The notes below the pieces were generated by a model. That model ran no database searches and had not been told where the DNA came from. It saw only the letters and a list, made by a program, of their open reading frames with translations. Below are positions 1-6,155 of a stretch of DNA of 6,438 bases, piece by piece. The stretch is taken from contig DKBC01000147.1 of the NCBI GenBank assembly GCA_002451065.1, positions 1 through 6,438 on the forward strand, given 5' to 3'. Source of the DNA: Betaproteobacteria bacterium UBA6910. GTDB taxonomy: Bacteria > Pseudomonadota > Gammaproteobacteria > Burkholderiales > UBA6910. Each line of letters begins with the position of its first letter. Within the stretch, counting starts at the first letter, position 1. The translations under genes were made by a program, and so were the position numbers.

Positions 1-482
1 GCGATGCGGCCCGCGTCCTTGGTGGCTTGCCGCTGGGAATCGTTGAAGTACGCGGGTACGGTAATCACCGCCTCGGTGACCGGGTGGCCGAGGTAATCCT
101 CGGCCGTCTTTTTCATTTTCACCAGCACCTGGGCCGACACCTCGGGGGGCGCGATCTTCTTGCCCCGCACTTCGAGCCACGCGTCGCCGTTGTCGGCCTC
201 GACGATCTTGTAGGGCACCATGCCGATGTCCTTCTTGACCATGGGCTCGGCGAAGCGGCGGCCGATGAGGCGCTTGATGGCGGACAAGGTGTTCTTGGGG
301 TTCGTCACCGCCTGGCGCTTGGCGGGCGCGCCGGTCAGAATTTCGCCGTCTTCCATGTAGGCAACGATGGAAGGCGTGGTGCGGGCGCCTTCCGAATTCT
401 CAATCACCTTGGGCTTGCCCCCCTCCATGATGGCGACACAGGAGTTGGTGGTCCCGAGGTCGATACCGATGATCTTTGCCAT
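1..482 (-). CDS. dnaK: Chaperone DnaK (Hsp70), N-terminal part, cut by window edge
   Basis: Cytosolic Hsp70 chaperone that binds exposed hydrophobic peptides in an ATP-driven cycle with DnaJ and GrpE. About 160 residues are present, against roughly 640 in a full protein; the gene runs off the left edge, so all of this is the N-terminal ATPase domain. The protein begins [19 protein letters not shown]. Visible are the phosphate-1 loop with Asp8 (IDLGTTNS), the catalytic lysine in AIKRLIG (Lys70 in this numbering, as in E. coli), and the strand [20 protein letters not shown] leading to DAGRI at the edge. The phosphate-2, adenosine and substrate-binding parts lie outside. The ATG at 480-482 is preceded by GGAAAGG at 490-496, a good ribosome site. 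It lies 68 bp downstream of grpE on the same strand, with no convincing promoter between them, so it is probably expressed from the grpE heat-shock promoter. Identity is certain from near-identity to known DnaK N-termini. Confidence 0.98.
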   Translation of the reverse strand, partial: MAKIIGIDLGTTNSCVAIMEGGKPKVIENSEGARTTPSIVAYMEDGEILTGAPAKRQAVTNPKNTLSAIKRLIGRRFAEPMVKKDIGMVPYKIVEADNGDAWLEVRGKKIAPPEVSAQVLVKMKKTAEDYLGHPVTEAVITVPAYFNDSQRQATKDAGRI

Positions 483-489
483 GATTTAT

Positions 490-496
490 CCTTTCC
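490..496 (-). promoter_or_regulatory. Ribosome binding site of dnaK
   Basis: On the minus strand the sequence reads GGAAAGGATAAATCATG. The purine run lies 7 nt before the dnaK ATG, a normal Shine-Dalgarno distance. It fixes the start codon at 480-482, which also gives the canonical [11 protein letters not shown]-terminus. Confidence 0.7.
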
Positions 497-550
497 GTTC
501 CGAATCTTGGAATGCTCTGAATCCGTAAATATGGGCGGGGGACCCGGATA

Positions 551-1123
551 TCAACTCGCTTTTTCCGGCGGCTTGGCCACGGTGACCAGGGCAGGCCGCA
601 GGACCCGATCGTTGAGGGCGTAGCCCTTCTGCATCAGGTGTACCACCGTGTTGGGCTCGGCGTCGGATTCCACCAAGGTCATGGCCTGGTGCCGATGGGG
701 ATCGAACTTTTCGCCCTTGGCTGGGACGATTTCAATAACCCCATGTTTCTCAAAGGCTTGACTGAGCTGCCGAAGCGTCAGCTCGACCCCGCTGCGCATT
801 TGCTCGAGGGACGCGTTGTCCGTGGCCAGGGCGGATTCGAGGCTGTCCCGCACCGGCAGTAGCTCGGCGCCGAAGCCCTCCAAGGCGAATTTCTGGGCAC
901 TGCCGATTTCCTGCTGGGCCCGCTTGCGGATATTCTCGGCCTCGGCGGCGGCCCGGAGCCAGGCCTCCTTGTATTCAGCGGCCTGCTGCTGGGCCTTGGC
1001 GAGCTCTTCGGCCGGGTCTGGTACGGGCTGAGCCTCCGGGCTTGGCACCGCCTCGGCGGCGCGTGTCGCCGTGGCCTTTCCGCTGGACTCGGCGTCCGGA
1101 GGCGTCTGGGCGCTGTCTTGCAT
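551..1123 (-). CDS. grpE: Nucleotide exchange factor GrpE
   Basis: Cytosolic co-chaperone that releases ADP from DnaK and so resets its cycle; it works as a homodimer. With this start it has 190 residues, close to the usual 170-200. Residues 1-40 are a low-complexity, Ala/Pro/Glu-rich disordered tail. Residues about 40-95 form the long dimerising helix ([18 protein letters not shown] onward). The C-terminal beta head carries the family signature: FDPHRHQAM (140-148) and [20 protein letters not shown] (158-177). The frame is open up to an ATG at 1150, nine codons upstream. I reject that start because it has no ribosome site and overlaps the -10 box of the sigma-32 promoter. The ATG at 1121-1123 has AAGGAG six bases upstream. 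dnaK follows in the same direction, its usual partner position. In some relatives a small S4-domain gene sits between hemH and grpE; there is none here. Confidence 0.97.
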   Translation of the reverse strand: MQDSAQTPPDAESSGKATATRAAEAVPSPEAQPVPDPAEELAKAQQQAAEYKEAWLRAAAEAENIRKRAQQEIGSAQKFALEGFGAELLPVRDSLESALATDNASLEQMRSGVELTLRQLSQAFEKHGVIEIVPAKGEKFDPHRHQAMTLVESDAEPNTVVHLMQKGYALNDRVLRPALVTVAKPPEKAS

Positions 1124-1129
1124 CAGGTT

Positions 1130-1135
1130 CTCCTT
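1130..1135 (-). promoter_or_regulatory. Ribosome binding site deciding the grpE start
   Basis: The minus strand reads AAGGAG, then six bases, then ATG at 1121-1123. This is a textbook Shine-Dalgarno sequence. It selects the second in-frame ATG over the one at 1148-1150, which has no comparable site. Confidence 0.85.
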
Positions 1136-1148
1136 GAAAGAGCTAACC

Positions 1149-1176
1149 ATTTGGGGACGCGTGCCCGGATTTCAAG
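1149..1176 (-). promoter_or_regulatory. Sigma-32 (RpoH) heat-shock promoter of grpE-dnaK
   Basis: On the minus strand CTTGAAA (1170-1176) is followed by a 13-bp spacer and CCCCAAAT (1149-1156). The enterobacterial sigma-32 consensus is CTTGAAA, 11-15 bp, CCCCATNT, so the -35 is perfect and the -10 differs at one base. A transcript start is expected near 1142, giving a short leader of about 20 nt that holds the AAGGAG ribosome site of grpE. The promoter lies between the hemH stop and the grpE ATG, so the chaperone pair can be induced apart from hrcA-hemH. The match is seen in the sequence; function is inferred. Confidence 0.87.
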
Positions 1177-1198
1177 CCTGGGGGGCGCCGGGAGGAAT

Positions 1199-1213
1199 CC
1201 GCCGGCGCGGCGG
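1199..1213 (-). terminator. Short GC hairpin just after hemH, possible weak terminator
   Basis: A perfect 6-bp stem with a 3-nt loop (CCGCCG CGC CGGCGG on the minus strand) begins five bases after the hemH stop codon. No T-run follows, so it is not a standard intrinsic terminator. It may slow polymerase or protect the 3' end of the hemH message upstream of the grpE promoter. In such GC-rich DNA a stem this short could be chance. Confidence 0.3.
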
Positions 1214-1218
1214 AGGTT

Positions 1219-2313
1219 TCAGGCCGAGGCGCCCAGTGCCCGGGCCCGCTCCTCGGAGCGCCGTAGTTCATCGGCGCTTTTCGCGGGTTCCAGCCAGCCT
1301 TGCAGATTATCCAGGGCGATCTCCGAGAGGGCTTTGATCCAGTCGTCACGCTCATTGAGGGCGGGGATGTAGTGATATTCGCTGCCCCCGGCGTTCAGGA
1401 AAGTGGCCTTGCCCTCGATGGCGATTTCCTCCAGGGTTTCCAGGCAGTCGGCCACAAAGCCGGGGCAGACCACGTCCACCCGGCGCAGCTTCTGCCGCCC
1501 AAGGTCGGTCAGGGTGTCGGCGGTATACGGTTTGAGCCATTCCGCGCGCCCGAACCGGGACTGGAAGGTGAGATGGTACTGATCCGATTTCAGCCCCAGG
1601 GACTCCGCCAGCAGCCTGCCCGTCTTCTGGCATTCGCAGTGATAGGGATCCCCCTGGTCCAGGGAAAATCGGGGCACTCCGTGGAAACTCATGAGCAGCT
1701 TGTCCGGCCGTCCGGACTTCATCCAGTAGTCGCGCACGTTCTGGGCCAGAGCCGCGATGTAAGCCGGGTGGTCATGATATTGACGGACCGTGCGCAGGGC
1801 GGGAACGTTGCGCATCCGGGCCAGTTCCGCGAACACCGCATCGAACACGGTGGCGGTGGTGCTCGCTGAGTACTGGGGATAGAGGGGAAGCACCAGGATG
1901 CGCTCGGCATGCTGCCCCCGCAGCCTTGCGATCACCTCCGGGATGGATGGCCGGCCATAGCGCATGGCGAAGGCGACGAGGGGGGCGGGCCTCACCTGCT
2001 CGCCCAGGGAACCCAGCAGCAGATCGGCCTGCTTTTCGGTATGGGCGCGCAGGGGCGAGCCGTCCGGGGTCCAAATGGCGGCGTATTTCTCGGCCGACGC
2101 CCTAGGGCGCGTCGTGAGAATGAATCCGTTCAGAATCAACCACCACACTGCCCGGGGGATCTCCACTACCCGGGGATCGCTCAGGAACTGCTTGAGGTAG
2201 GGGCGCAGCGCCGCCGCGGTGGGAGCCTCGGGAGTGCCCAGGTTGACCAGCAGCACGGCGGTGCGGTCCTGGGTGCCGTGCCTATAGGGAGGTTCCGGCG
2301 CAAATCGTGGCAT
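1219..2313 (-). CDS. hemH: Ferrochelatase (protoheme ferro-lyase)
   Basis: Inserts ferrous iron into protoporphyrin IX, the last step of protoheme synthesis. The protein has 364 residues, the usual length for proteobacterial HemH with a short N-terminal extension. The first domain starts with [14 protein letters not shown] (about 19-32), followed by [12 protein letters not shown] (43-54) and [18 protein letters not shown] (141-158). The second domain has LLMSFHGVP with the catalytic histidine (His211), the segment [11 protein letters not shown] (221-231), and [15 protein letters not shown] (283-297) with the conserved acidic residues of the active site. The ATG at 2311-2313 has no clear Shine-Dalgarno sequence, but no better start lies in frame nearby and the N-terminus [14 protein letters not shown] resembles betaproteobacterial homologues. 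It lies 90 bp after hrcA in the same direction and may be read from the hrcA promoter; I see no promoter of its own. No Fur box was seen ahead of it. Confidence 0.97.
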   Translation of the reverse strand: MPRFAPEPPYRHGTQDRTAVLLVNLGTPEAPTAAALRPYLKQFLSDPRVVEIPRAVWWLILNGFILTTRPRASAEKYAAIWTPDGSPLRAHTEKQADLLLGSLGEQVRPAPLVAFAMRYGRPSIPEVIARLRGQHAERILVLPLYPQYSASTTATVFDAVFAELARMRNVPALRTVRQYHDHPAYIAALAQNVRDYWMKSGRPDKLLMSFHGVPRFSLDQGDPYHCECQKTGRLLAESLGLKSDQYHLTFQSRFGRAEWLKPYTADTLTDLGRQKLRRVDVVCPGFVADCLETLEEIAIEGKATFLNAGGSEYHYIPALNERDDWIKALSEIALDNLQGWLEPAKSADELRRSEERARALGASA

Positions 2314-2362
2314 TTCGCGATGCGGTCCAGAAGCGAATGGTGGCGAGTACGGGTGGGGCGGG

Positions 2363-2389
2363 GGCGCCGCGGGAAGCCGGCGCGGTGCC
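2363..2389. repeat. GC-rich inverted repeat in the hrcA-hemH gap
   Basis: GGCGCCGCG (2363-2371) and CGCGGTGCC (2381-2389) can form a 9-bp stem around a 9-nt loop. On the plus strand one pair is G-U; on the minus strand, which is the hrcA-hemH transcript, that position is an A-C mismatch. There is no T-run on either side. It could attenuate read-through from hrcA into hemH, but chance in GC-rich DNA is a fair alternative. Confidence 0.3.
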
Positions 2390-2403
2390 GTTAGTTCGCG
2401 TGT

Positions 2404-3423
2404 TCAATGCTTGGACAGGGCGCTGGATAGCAGCCTCGCGGTCACATCTACGATGGGAATGACGCGGTCATAGGCCATGCGCCGGGGGCCGATCACCCCC
2501 AGGGTGCCCACCACCTGGCCGTTCACCTCGTAGGGCGCGGCGATGACGCTGCAGCCGTCGAGAGGCTCCATGCCGGACTCGCCGCCGATGAAGATGTGCA
2601 CGCCCTGGGCCATGCGCCCGGCTTCCAGCAATTGCATCAGGGAGGTCTTCTTTTCGAACAGCTCGAAAAGCTGGCGCAGCGTGGTCATGTTGGAGGAGAG
2701 TTCCTGCACGTGCAGGAGGTTGTGCTCGCCGGAAACCACCACCGATTCCCGGCTCTCAGAAATGGCCTCGCTGCCGGCCTCGATGGCGGTGTTCATGAGG
2801 GTAACGATCTCCTGTCGCAACTGCCGCAATTCGTCGCTCACGCGGCCGCGGATCTCCTCGAGCCTGCAGCCCGCGTAATGCTGATTGATGAAGTTGGCGG
2901 CCTCCGTCAGCTCCGAGGGGGTGTAGGCCCGCTCCGTGAGGAGGATGCGGTTCTGAACGTCCCCCTCCGGAGTGACGATGATCAGCAGGATGCGCTTTTC
3001 CGAAAGACTGAGAAATTCAATCTGGCGAAACACCACACTGTCGCGCCGGGGCGCCAGCACCACACCCGCGAACTTGGTCAGCTCGGAAAGCACCTGGGAT
3101 GCGTTGACGATGACCCGCCGCGGATTGTCGGGCAGGAGGTGGCCCTCCATCTGGTGGATCTGGATCGAATCCAGCGGCCGGACCACGAGAAGGGTATCCA
3201 CGAAAAGTCGGATTCCCTTGGGGGTTGGAATCCGCCCGGCGGAGGTGTGGGGACTGGTCACCAGACCAAATTCCTCCAGGTCGGCCATGACGTTGCGGAT
3301 CGTGGCCGGCGAGAGGTCGAGGCCGGAATACTTGGACAAGGTGCGCGAGCCGACCGGCTCGCCATCGGAGATGTAGCATTCGACCAGCGTCTTGAGCAGG
3401 ACGCGGGCGCGTTCGTTAAGCAT
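2404..3423 (-). CDS. hrcA: Heat-inducible transcription repressor HrcA
   Basis: Dimeric DNA-binding repressor of class I heat-shock genes; in studied bacteria it binds the CIRCE operator and needs GroEL to stay active. With the start chosen it has 339 residues, normal for the family. The N-terminal winged helix covers about residues 1-80: [20 protein letters not shown], then [19 protein letters not shown] as the recognition region, then [14 protein letters not shown] as the wing. A GAF-like domain with its dimerising insert follows, ending in [20 protein letters not shown] near the C-terminus. The frame stays open to a GTG at 3459 and contains another ATG at 3430-3432. I prefer the ATG at 3421-3423 because family members usually begin just before the LNERA-like segment; none of the three has a strong ribosome site. 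It is divergent from nadK and followed by hemH. No CIRCE inverted repeat was found anywhere in the window, so autoregulation through that operator is not supported. Confidence 0.96.
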   Translation of the reverse strand: MLNERARVLLKTLVECYISDGEPVGSRTLSKYSGLDLSPATIRNVMADLEEFGLVTSPHTSAGRIPTPKGIRLFVDTLLVVRPLDSIQIHQMEGHLLPDNPRRVIVNASQVLSELTKFAGVVLAPRRDSVVFRQIEFLSLSEKRILLIIVTPEGDVQNRILLTERAYTPSELTEAANFINQHYAGCRLEEIRGRVSDELRQLRQEIVTLMNTAIEAGSEAISESRESVVVSGEHNLLHVQELSSNMTTLRQLFELFEKKTSLMQLLEAGRMAQGVHIFIGGESGMEPLDGCSVIAAPYEVNGQVVGTLGVIGPRRMAYDRVIPIVDVTARLLSSALSKH

Positions 3424-3430
3424 GGAAACC

Positions 3431-3436
3431 ATTCTA
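3431..3436 (-). promoter_or_regulatory. Candidate -10 hexamer for hrcA
   Basis: TAGAAT on the minus strand matches TATAAT at five of six positions. It ends 7 bp before the hrcA ATG at 3421-3423, so a transcript from it would start at or next to the ATG and carry almost no leader. No recognisable TTGACA-like -35 lies 16-18 bp upstream, so this is a weak promoter call. Confidence 0.3.
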
Positions 3437-3506
3437 CACCAATGATTTTGCTGAGACACCGGAGTGGCACCGGGGTTTCGTGGAATAGATCAAACAGAAC
3501 CCTTTG

Positions 3507-3515
3507 TGATTAAAT
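3507..3515 (+). promoter_or_regulatory. Candidate extended -10 for nadK-recN
   Basis: TGATTAAAT has the TGn extension followed by TTAAAT, four of six against TATAAT, in an otherwise GC-rich region. Extended -10 promoters can work without a good -35, and none is seen here. The expected start is about 3521-3523, at the nadK ATG itself. Either nadK is leaderless, or the real promoter lies farther upstream. Confidence 0.35.
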
Positions 3516-3521
3516 GGGGAC

Positions 3522-4400
3522 ATGGCCGTGGCATTTCAAACCGTCGCCCTGATCGGAAAATACAACAGTCCTGGCATTGCACCCCAGTTGCTGCAGCTCG
3601 CGAAGTTCCTGGAAGAGCGGGGTGCCCATGTGCTCGTGGACCGGCTTACCGCCACTTACCTGGGTGAGCAGTCCTACCCCGTGCTCACGCTGGAGGAAAT
3701 CGGGGGCCGGGCGGACCTCGCCATCGTCATGGGCGGCGACGGCACCATGCTCAATATTGCCCGCACCCTGGCGCCTCACAAGGTTGCCCTGGTGGGCATC
3801 AACCGCGGGCGCCTCGGCTTCCTCACCGACATCTATAGCGCGTCCATGCTGGACGAGATTGGAGACCTGCTGTCCGGCCAGTATGTGGTGGAGGAGCGCA
3901 TGCTGCTGGCCGGGGAAGTGGTCAGCGGGGGTCGGAAGGTATTTGAAGGCCTGGCCTTCAACGATCTGGTTGTGCACCGGGGGATGACCGGGAACATGAT
4001 CGAATTCGAGGTCCGGATCGACGGTCAGTTCGTATACACGCAGCGCTCCGACGGACTCATCGTGGCGACCCCCACGGGGTCCACGGCCTACGCCCTGTCC
4101 GCGGGCGGGCCCATCATCCACCCGCGGCTGCAGGTCATGGCACTGGTTCCGATCTGTCCCCACACCCTCTCGAATCGTCCGGTGGTGGTGAGTTCGGACT
4201 CGGTGGTGGAAATCCTTATGCACGGTGAAGCCGATGCCCGCGCACACCTCGACAGCCACTCCCATTGTGACCTTCGGGACAGCGACCGGGTAGTGATACG
4301 GCGCGGTCCGGACCCGATCCGACTGCTACACCCGGCGGGCCACAGCTATTACCACATGCTGCGTGAGAAGCTTCATTGGAGCGAGACACCTGGCAATTGA
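3522..4400 (+). CDS. nadK: NAD kinase
   Basis: Cytosolic enzyme that phosphorylates NAD at the 2' hydroxyl of its adenosine ribose to make NADP, feeding biosynthesis and oxidative defence. It has 292 residues, the same as the E. coli enzyme. The N-terminal domain contains the GGDGTM motif (71-76, catalytic Asp73) and GINRGRLGFLTD (92-103). The C-terminal beta domain has FNDLVVHRG (146-154) and the NAD-binding stretch SDGLIVATPTGSTAYALSAG (176-195). PHTLSNRP (213-220) and LLHPAGHSYYHMLREKLHW (268-286) are typical C-terminal family segments. The ATG at 3522 has GGGGA only one base before it. An in-frame GTG at 3528 would sit at proper distance from the same GGGGA, so the start is uncertain by two codons. 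It is divergent from hrcA and 25 bp ahead of recN, with which it probably shares a transcript. Confidence 0.97.
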   Translation: MAVAFQTVALIGKYNSPGIAPQLLQLAKFLEERGAHVLVDRLTATYLGEQSYPVLTLEEIGGRADLAIVMGGDGTMLNIARTLAPHKVALVGINRGRLGFLTDIYSASMLDEIGDLLSGQYVVEERMLLAGEVVSGGRKVFEGLAFNDLVVHRGMTGNMIEFEVRIDGQFVYTQRSDGLIVATPTGSTAYALSAGGPIIHPRLQVMALVPICPHTLSNRPVVVSSDSVVEILMHGEADARAHLDSHSHCDLRDSDRVVIRRGPDPIRLLHPAGHSYYHMLREKLHWSETPGN

Positions 4401-4420
4401 AAATAATTAAAAAAAGGGGA
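4396..4420 (+). promoter_or_regulatory. A-rich leader and ribosome binding site of recN
   Basis: After the nadK coding end there is an A/T-only run (about 4396-4415), unusual in this GC-rich window. GGGGA (4416-4420) follows five bases before the recN ATG. The run probably keeps the recN initiation region unstructured or aids ribosome attachment. I see no -35/-10 pair in it, so a separate recN promoter is not claimed. Confidence 0.5.
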
Positions 4421-4425
4421 TCCCG

Positions 4426-6081
4426 ATGCTGCGTGCCCTGACCATCCAGGATTTTGTCATCGTCGATCGTCTGGAGCTGGATTTTGCCCCGGGGTTCACC
4501 GTGCTCACCGGCGAGACCGGTGCCGGCAAATCGATCCTCATCGACGCCATTGCCATGGTGTTGGGCGAGCGCGGCGACGGCGGCGCGGTGCGCCCCGGTT
4601 GCGAAAGGGCCGAGCTCACCGCCGAATTCGAGGTGAGCCGCGTGGACGGGCTGCGGGACTGGGTGCGGGAGAACGGCCTGGAAGGCGACTATGGCGTTTG
4701 CCTCATGCGCCGCTCCATCGATGCCAATGGGCGGTCCCGCGCCTACATCAACGGCCGCCCCGCCACCCTCCAGCAATTGCGCCAGGCCGGCGAATTCCTG
4801 GTGGATATCCACGGGCAGCATGCCCACCAGTCACTGCTGCGGGGCGATGTTCAGCGGGAGTTGCTGGACGGCTTCGCGGGCAGCGGAGAATTGGTGCGGG
4901 ACGCGGCCATTGCCTTCAGGGACTGGGCCGCGGCGCGGCAGCGGCGGCGTGTCTGGGAGGAAAACTCCGCGGCCCTGGTGGCTGAGCGCGAAGATCTCGA
5001 GTGGAAGCTCAACGAGTTCAAGGCGCTGAATTTCTCCCCGGAGGAATGGCAGACGCTGCTCAGTGACCACGGCCGCCTGGCCCACTCGGCCACTTTGGCG
5101 GAGGGGACCCAGGCGGCGCTCAGCGCCCTGTCCGAAAGCGAGGGGGATTGCCTGAGCCTGGTGAGCGCAACCATCTCCCGGCTGAACTCCCTCACTGAAT
5201 ATGATCCCCGGCTCAAGGAGACCATTGATATCCTGGATTCCGCCCTGGTACAGCTGCAGGAAGCGGTTTATGCCCTGAGACATTATGGCGAGGGCCTCGA
5301 AGTGGATTCCGAACGCCTCACCCAACTGGAGCAGCGCCTGTCGGCCATCCACGGGCTGGCGCGCAAGCACCGGGTCACCCCCGACGAGCTGCCGCGCCTC
5401 GACGCGGAGCTTTCAAAGCGTTATGAGGAAATCGTGGCCGGGGCCGACACCCAGGAGCTGGCCCGCCAGGAGGAGGCGGCGCGCGAAGCCTATCTCTCGG
5501 TTGCGCGGGAATTGAGCGCGGCGCGGCGGGAAGCCGCCAGGATTCTCGCCCATCAGGTGACTGCCGCGATGCAGGGCCTGGCCATGTATGGGGGTAAGTT
5601 CGAGATCGCCTTCCTCGATCTGCCCGAAGGCAACTCCCATGGCCTGGAGCACGTGGAGTTCCAGGTGGCGGCCCATCCCGAACTTCCGGTGCGGCCGCTT
5701 TCGCGGGTGGCCTCGGGCGGAGAACTGTCGCGGCTGAGCCTCGCCATCCAAACCGTCACTAGCCGCGTCGCGCAAATCCCGATCCTGATCTTCGACGAGG
5801 TGGACGCGGGGATCGGCGGCAAGGTGGCGGAACTGGTGGGACGCATGATGCGCAAGCTGGGCGCCGAGCGGCAGGTGATGTGCGTGACGCACCTTCCCCA
5901 GGTGGCCGCCTCCGCCGATCATCAGTGGAAAGTGGAGAAGCGCTCCGTGGATGGCAAGATCCTGAGCCAGGTGTTGCCGCTGGAGAGACACGACCGGGTT
6001 GAGGAGATTGCACGCATGCTGGGCGGGGTTCAGATCACCGACACCACCCGCAAGCACGCGGCGGAAATGCTAGGCTTGTAG
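4426..6081 (+). CDS. recN: DNA repair protein RecN (SMC-like ATPase)
   Basis: SMC-family ATPase that acts early in RecA-dependent repair of double-strand breaks, tethering DNA ends. It has 551 residues against about 553 in E. coli, so it is full length. The N-terminal half-ATPase starts MLRALTIQDFVIVDRLELDF and has Walker A GETGAGKS (29-36) and the Q-loop region DIHGQHAHQSLL (127-138). A charged coiled-coil, rich in Ala, Glu, Arg and Leu, spans about 155-380 with a short hinge typical of RecN. The C-terminal half has the ABC signature ASGGELSRLSLA (429-440), Walker B ILIFDEVDAGIGG (453-465), the switch segment VTHLPQVAASAD (487-498) and ARMLGG (529-534). The start is supported by GGGGA at 4416-4420. 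It follows nadK by 25 bp and converges with fur. E. coli recN is strongly LexA-controlled, but I see no CTGT-N8-ACAG box before recN or nadK here. Confidence 0.98.
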   Translation: MLRALTIQDFVIVDRLELDFAPGFTVLTGETGAGKSILIDAIAMVLGERGDGGAVRPGCERAELTAEFEVSRVDGLRDWVRENGLEGDYGVCLMRRSIDANGRSRAYINGRPATLQQLRQAGEFLVDIHGQHAHQSLLRGDVQRELLDGFAGSGELVRDAAIAFRDWAAARQRRRVWEENSAALVAEREDLEWKLNEFKALNFSPEEWQTLLSDHGRLAHSATLAEGTQAALSALSESEGDCLSLVSATISRLNSLTEYDPRLKETIDILDSALVQLQEAVYALRHYGEGLEVDSERLTQLEQRLSAIHGLARKHRVTPDELPRLDAELSKRYEEIVAGADTQELARQEEAAREAYLSVARELSAARREAARILAHQVTAAMQGLAMYGGKFEIAFLDLPEGNSHGLEHVEFQVAAHPELPVRPLSRVASGGELSRLSLAIQTVTSRVAQIPILIFDEVDAGIGGKVAELVGRMMRKLGAERQVMCVTHLPQVAASADHQWKVEKRSVDGKILSQVLPLERHDRVEEIARMLGGVQITDTTRKHAAEMLGL

Positions 6082-6097
6082 GGCTCCTGGTGATCGG

Positions 6098-6155
6098 AGG
6101 GTGGCGATGTTGCAGGAGGCGGCGCTCTTCCGCCTTCTCATCCCGCCGCCACCCT
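6098..6155. terminator. Nested inverted repeat between convergent recN and fur
   Basis: AGGGTGGCG (6098-6106) pairs perfectly with CGCCACCCT (6147-6155). Inside it AGGCGG (6117-6122) pairs with CCGCCT (6130-6135) around a 7-nt loop, extendable by a G-U and a G-C pair on the plus strand. It lies 16 bp after the recN stop, and the right arm covers two bases of the fur stop codon (6154-6156). The position suits a bidirectional terminator for converging transcripts, but neither strand has a clear T-run after the stem, so the mechanism is open. Confidence 0.5.

Noticed and set aside
27..623. Open 198-residue frame on the plus strand opposite dnaK and the end of grpE
   Set aside because: It is antisense to unmistakable DnaK coding sequence, has no recognisable domain, and is His/Gly/Arg-rich as expected for a reverse-frame shadow in GC-rich DNA.
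1124..1150. Upstream grpE start at ATG 1148-1150, adding nine residues
   Set aside because: It has no ribosome site, overlaps the sigma-32 -10 box and would lie upstream of the expected transcript start; the ATG at 1121-1123 has AAGGAG at ideal spacing.
3424..3459. hrcA start at GTG 3459 or ATG 3432
   Set aside because: These add 12 or 3 residues not typical of HrcA N-termini and have no good ribosome site. The ATG at 3432 remains possible.
3468..3494. Possible second sigma-32 promoter for hrcA (TTTGATC, 12 bp, CCCCGGTG on the minus strand)
   Set aside because: Only about 8 of 14 defined positions agree with the consensus, far below the grpE promoter, so it is not reported as a feature.
2596..3513. 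Open 305-residue plus-strand frame opposite hrcA
   Set aside because: It is long but antisense to intact hrcA, with a composition typical of a shadow frame and no ribosome site or motif.
3510..4265. Open 251-residue frame on the minus strand opposite nadK
   Set aside because: It lies fully over nadK, which has all its motifs. The antisense translation has no family features, and the open frame is explained by high GC at third codon positions.
4417..4424. GGGATCCC palindrome at the recN ribosome site
   Set aside because: An 8-bp loopless palindrome cannot form a hairpin and is not convincing as an operator; it arises from the GGGGA ribosome site next to TCCC.
5413..6057. Open 214-residue minus-strand frame opposite recN
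   Set aside because: It covers the RecN signature and Walker B region in antisense, and no domain is recognisable.
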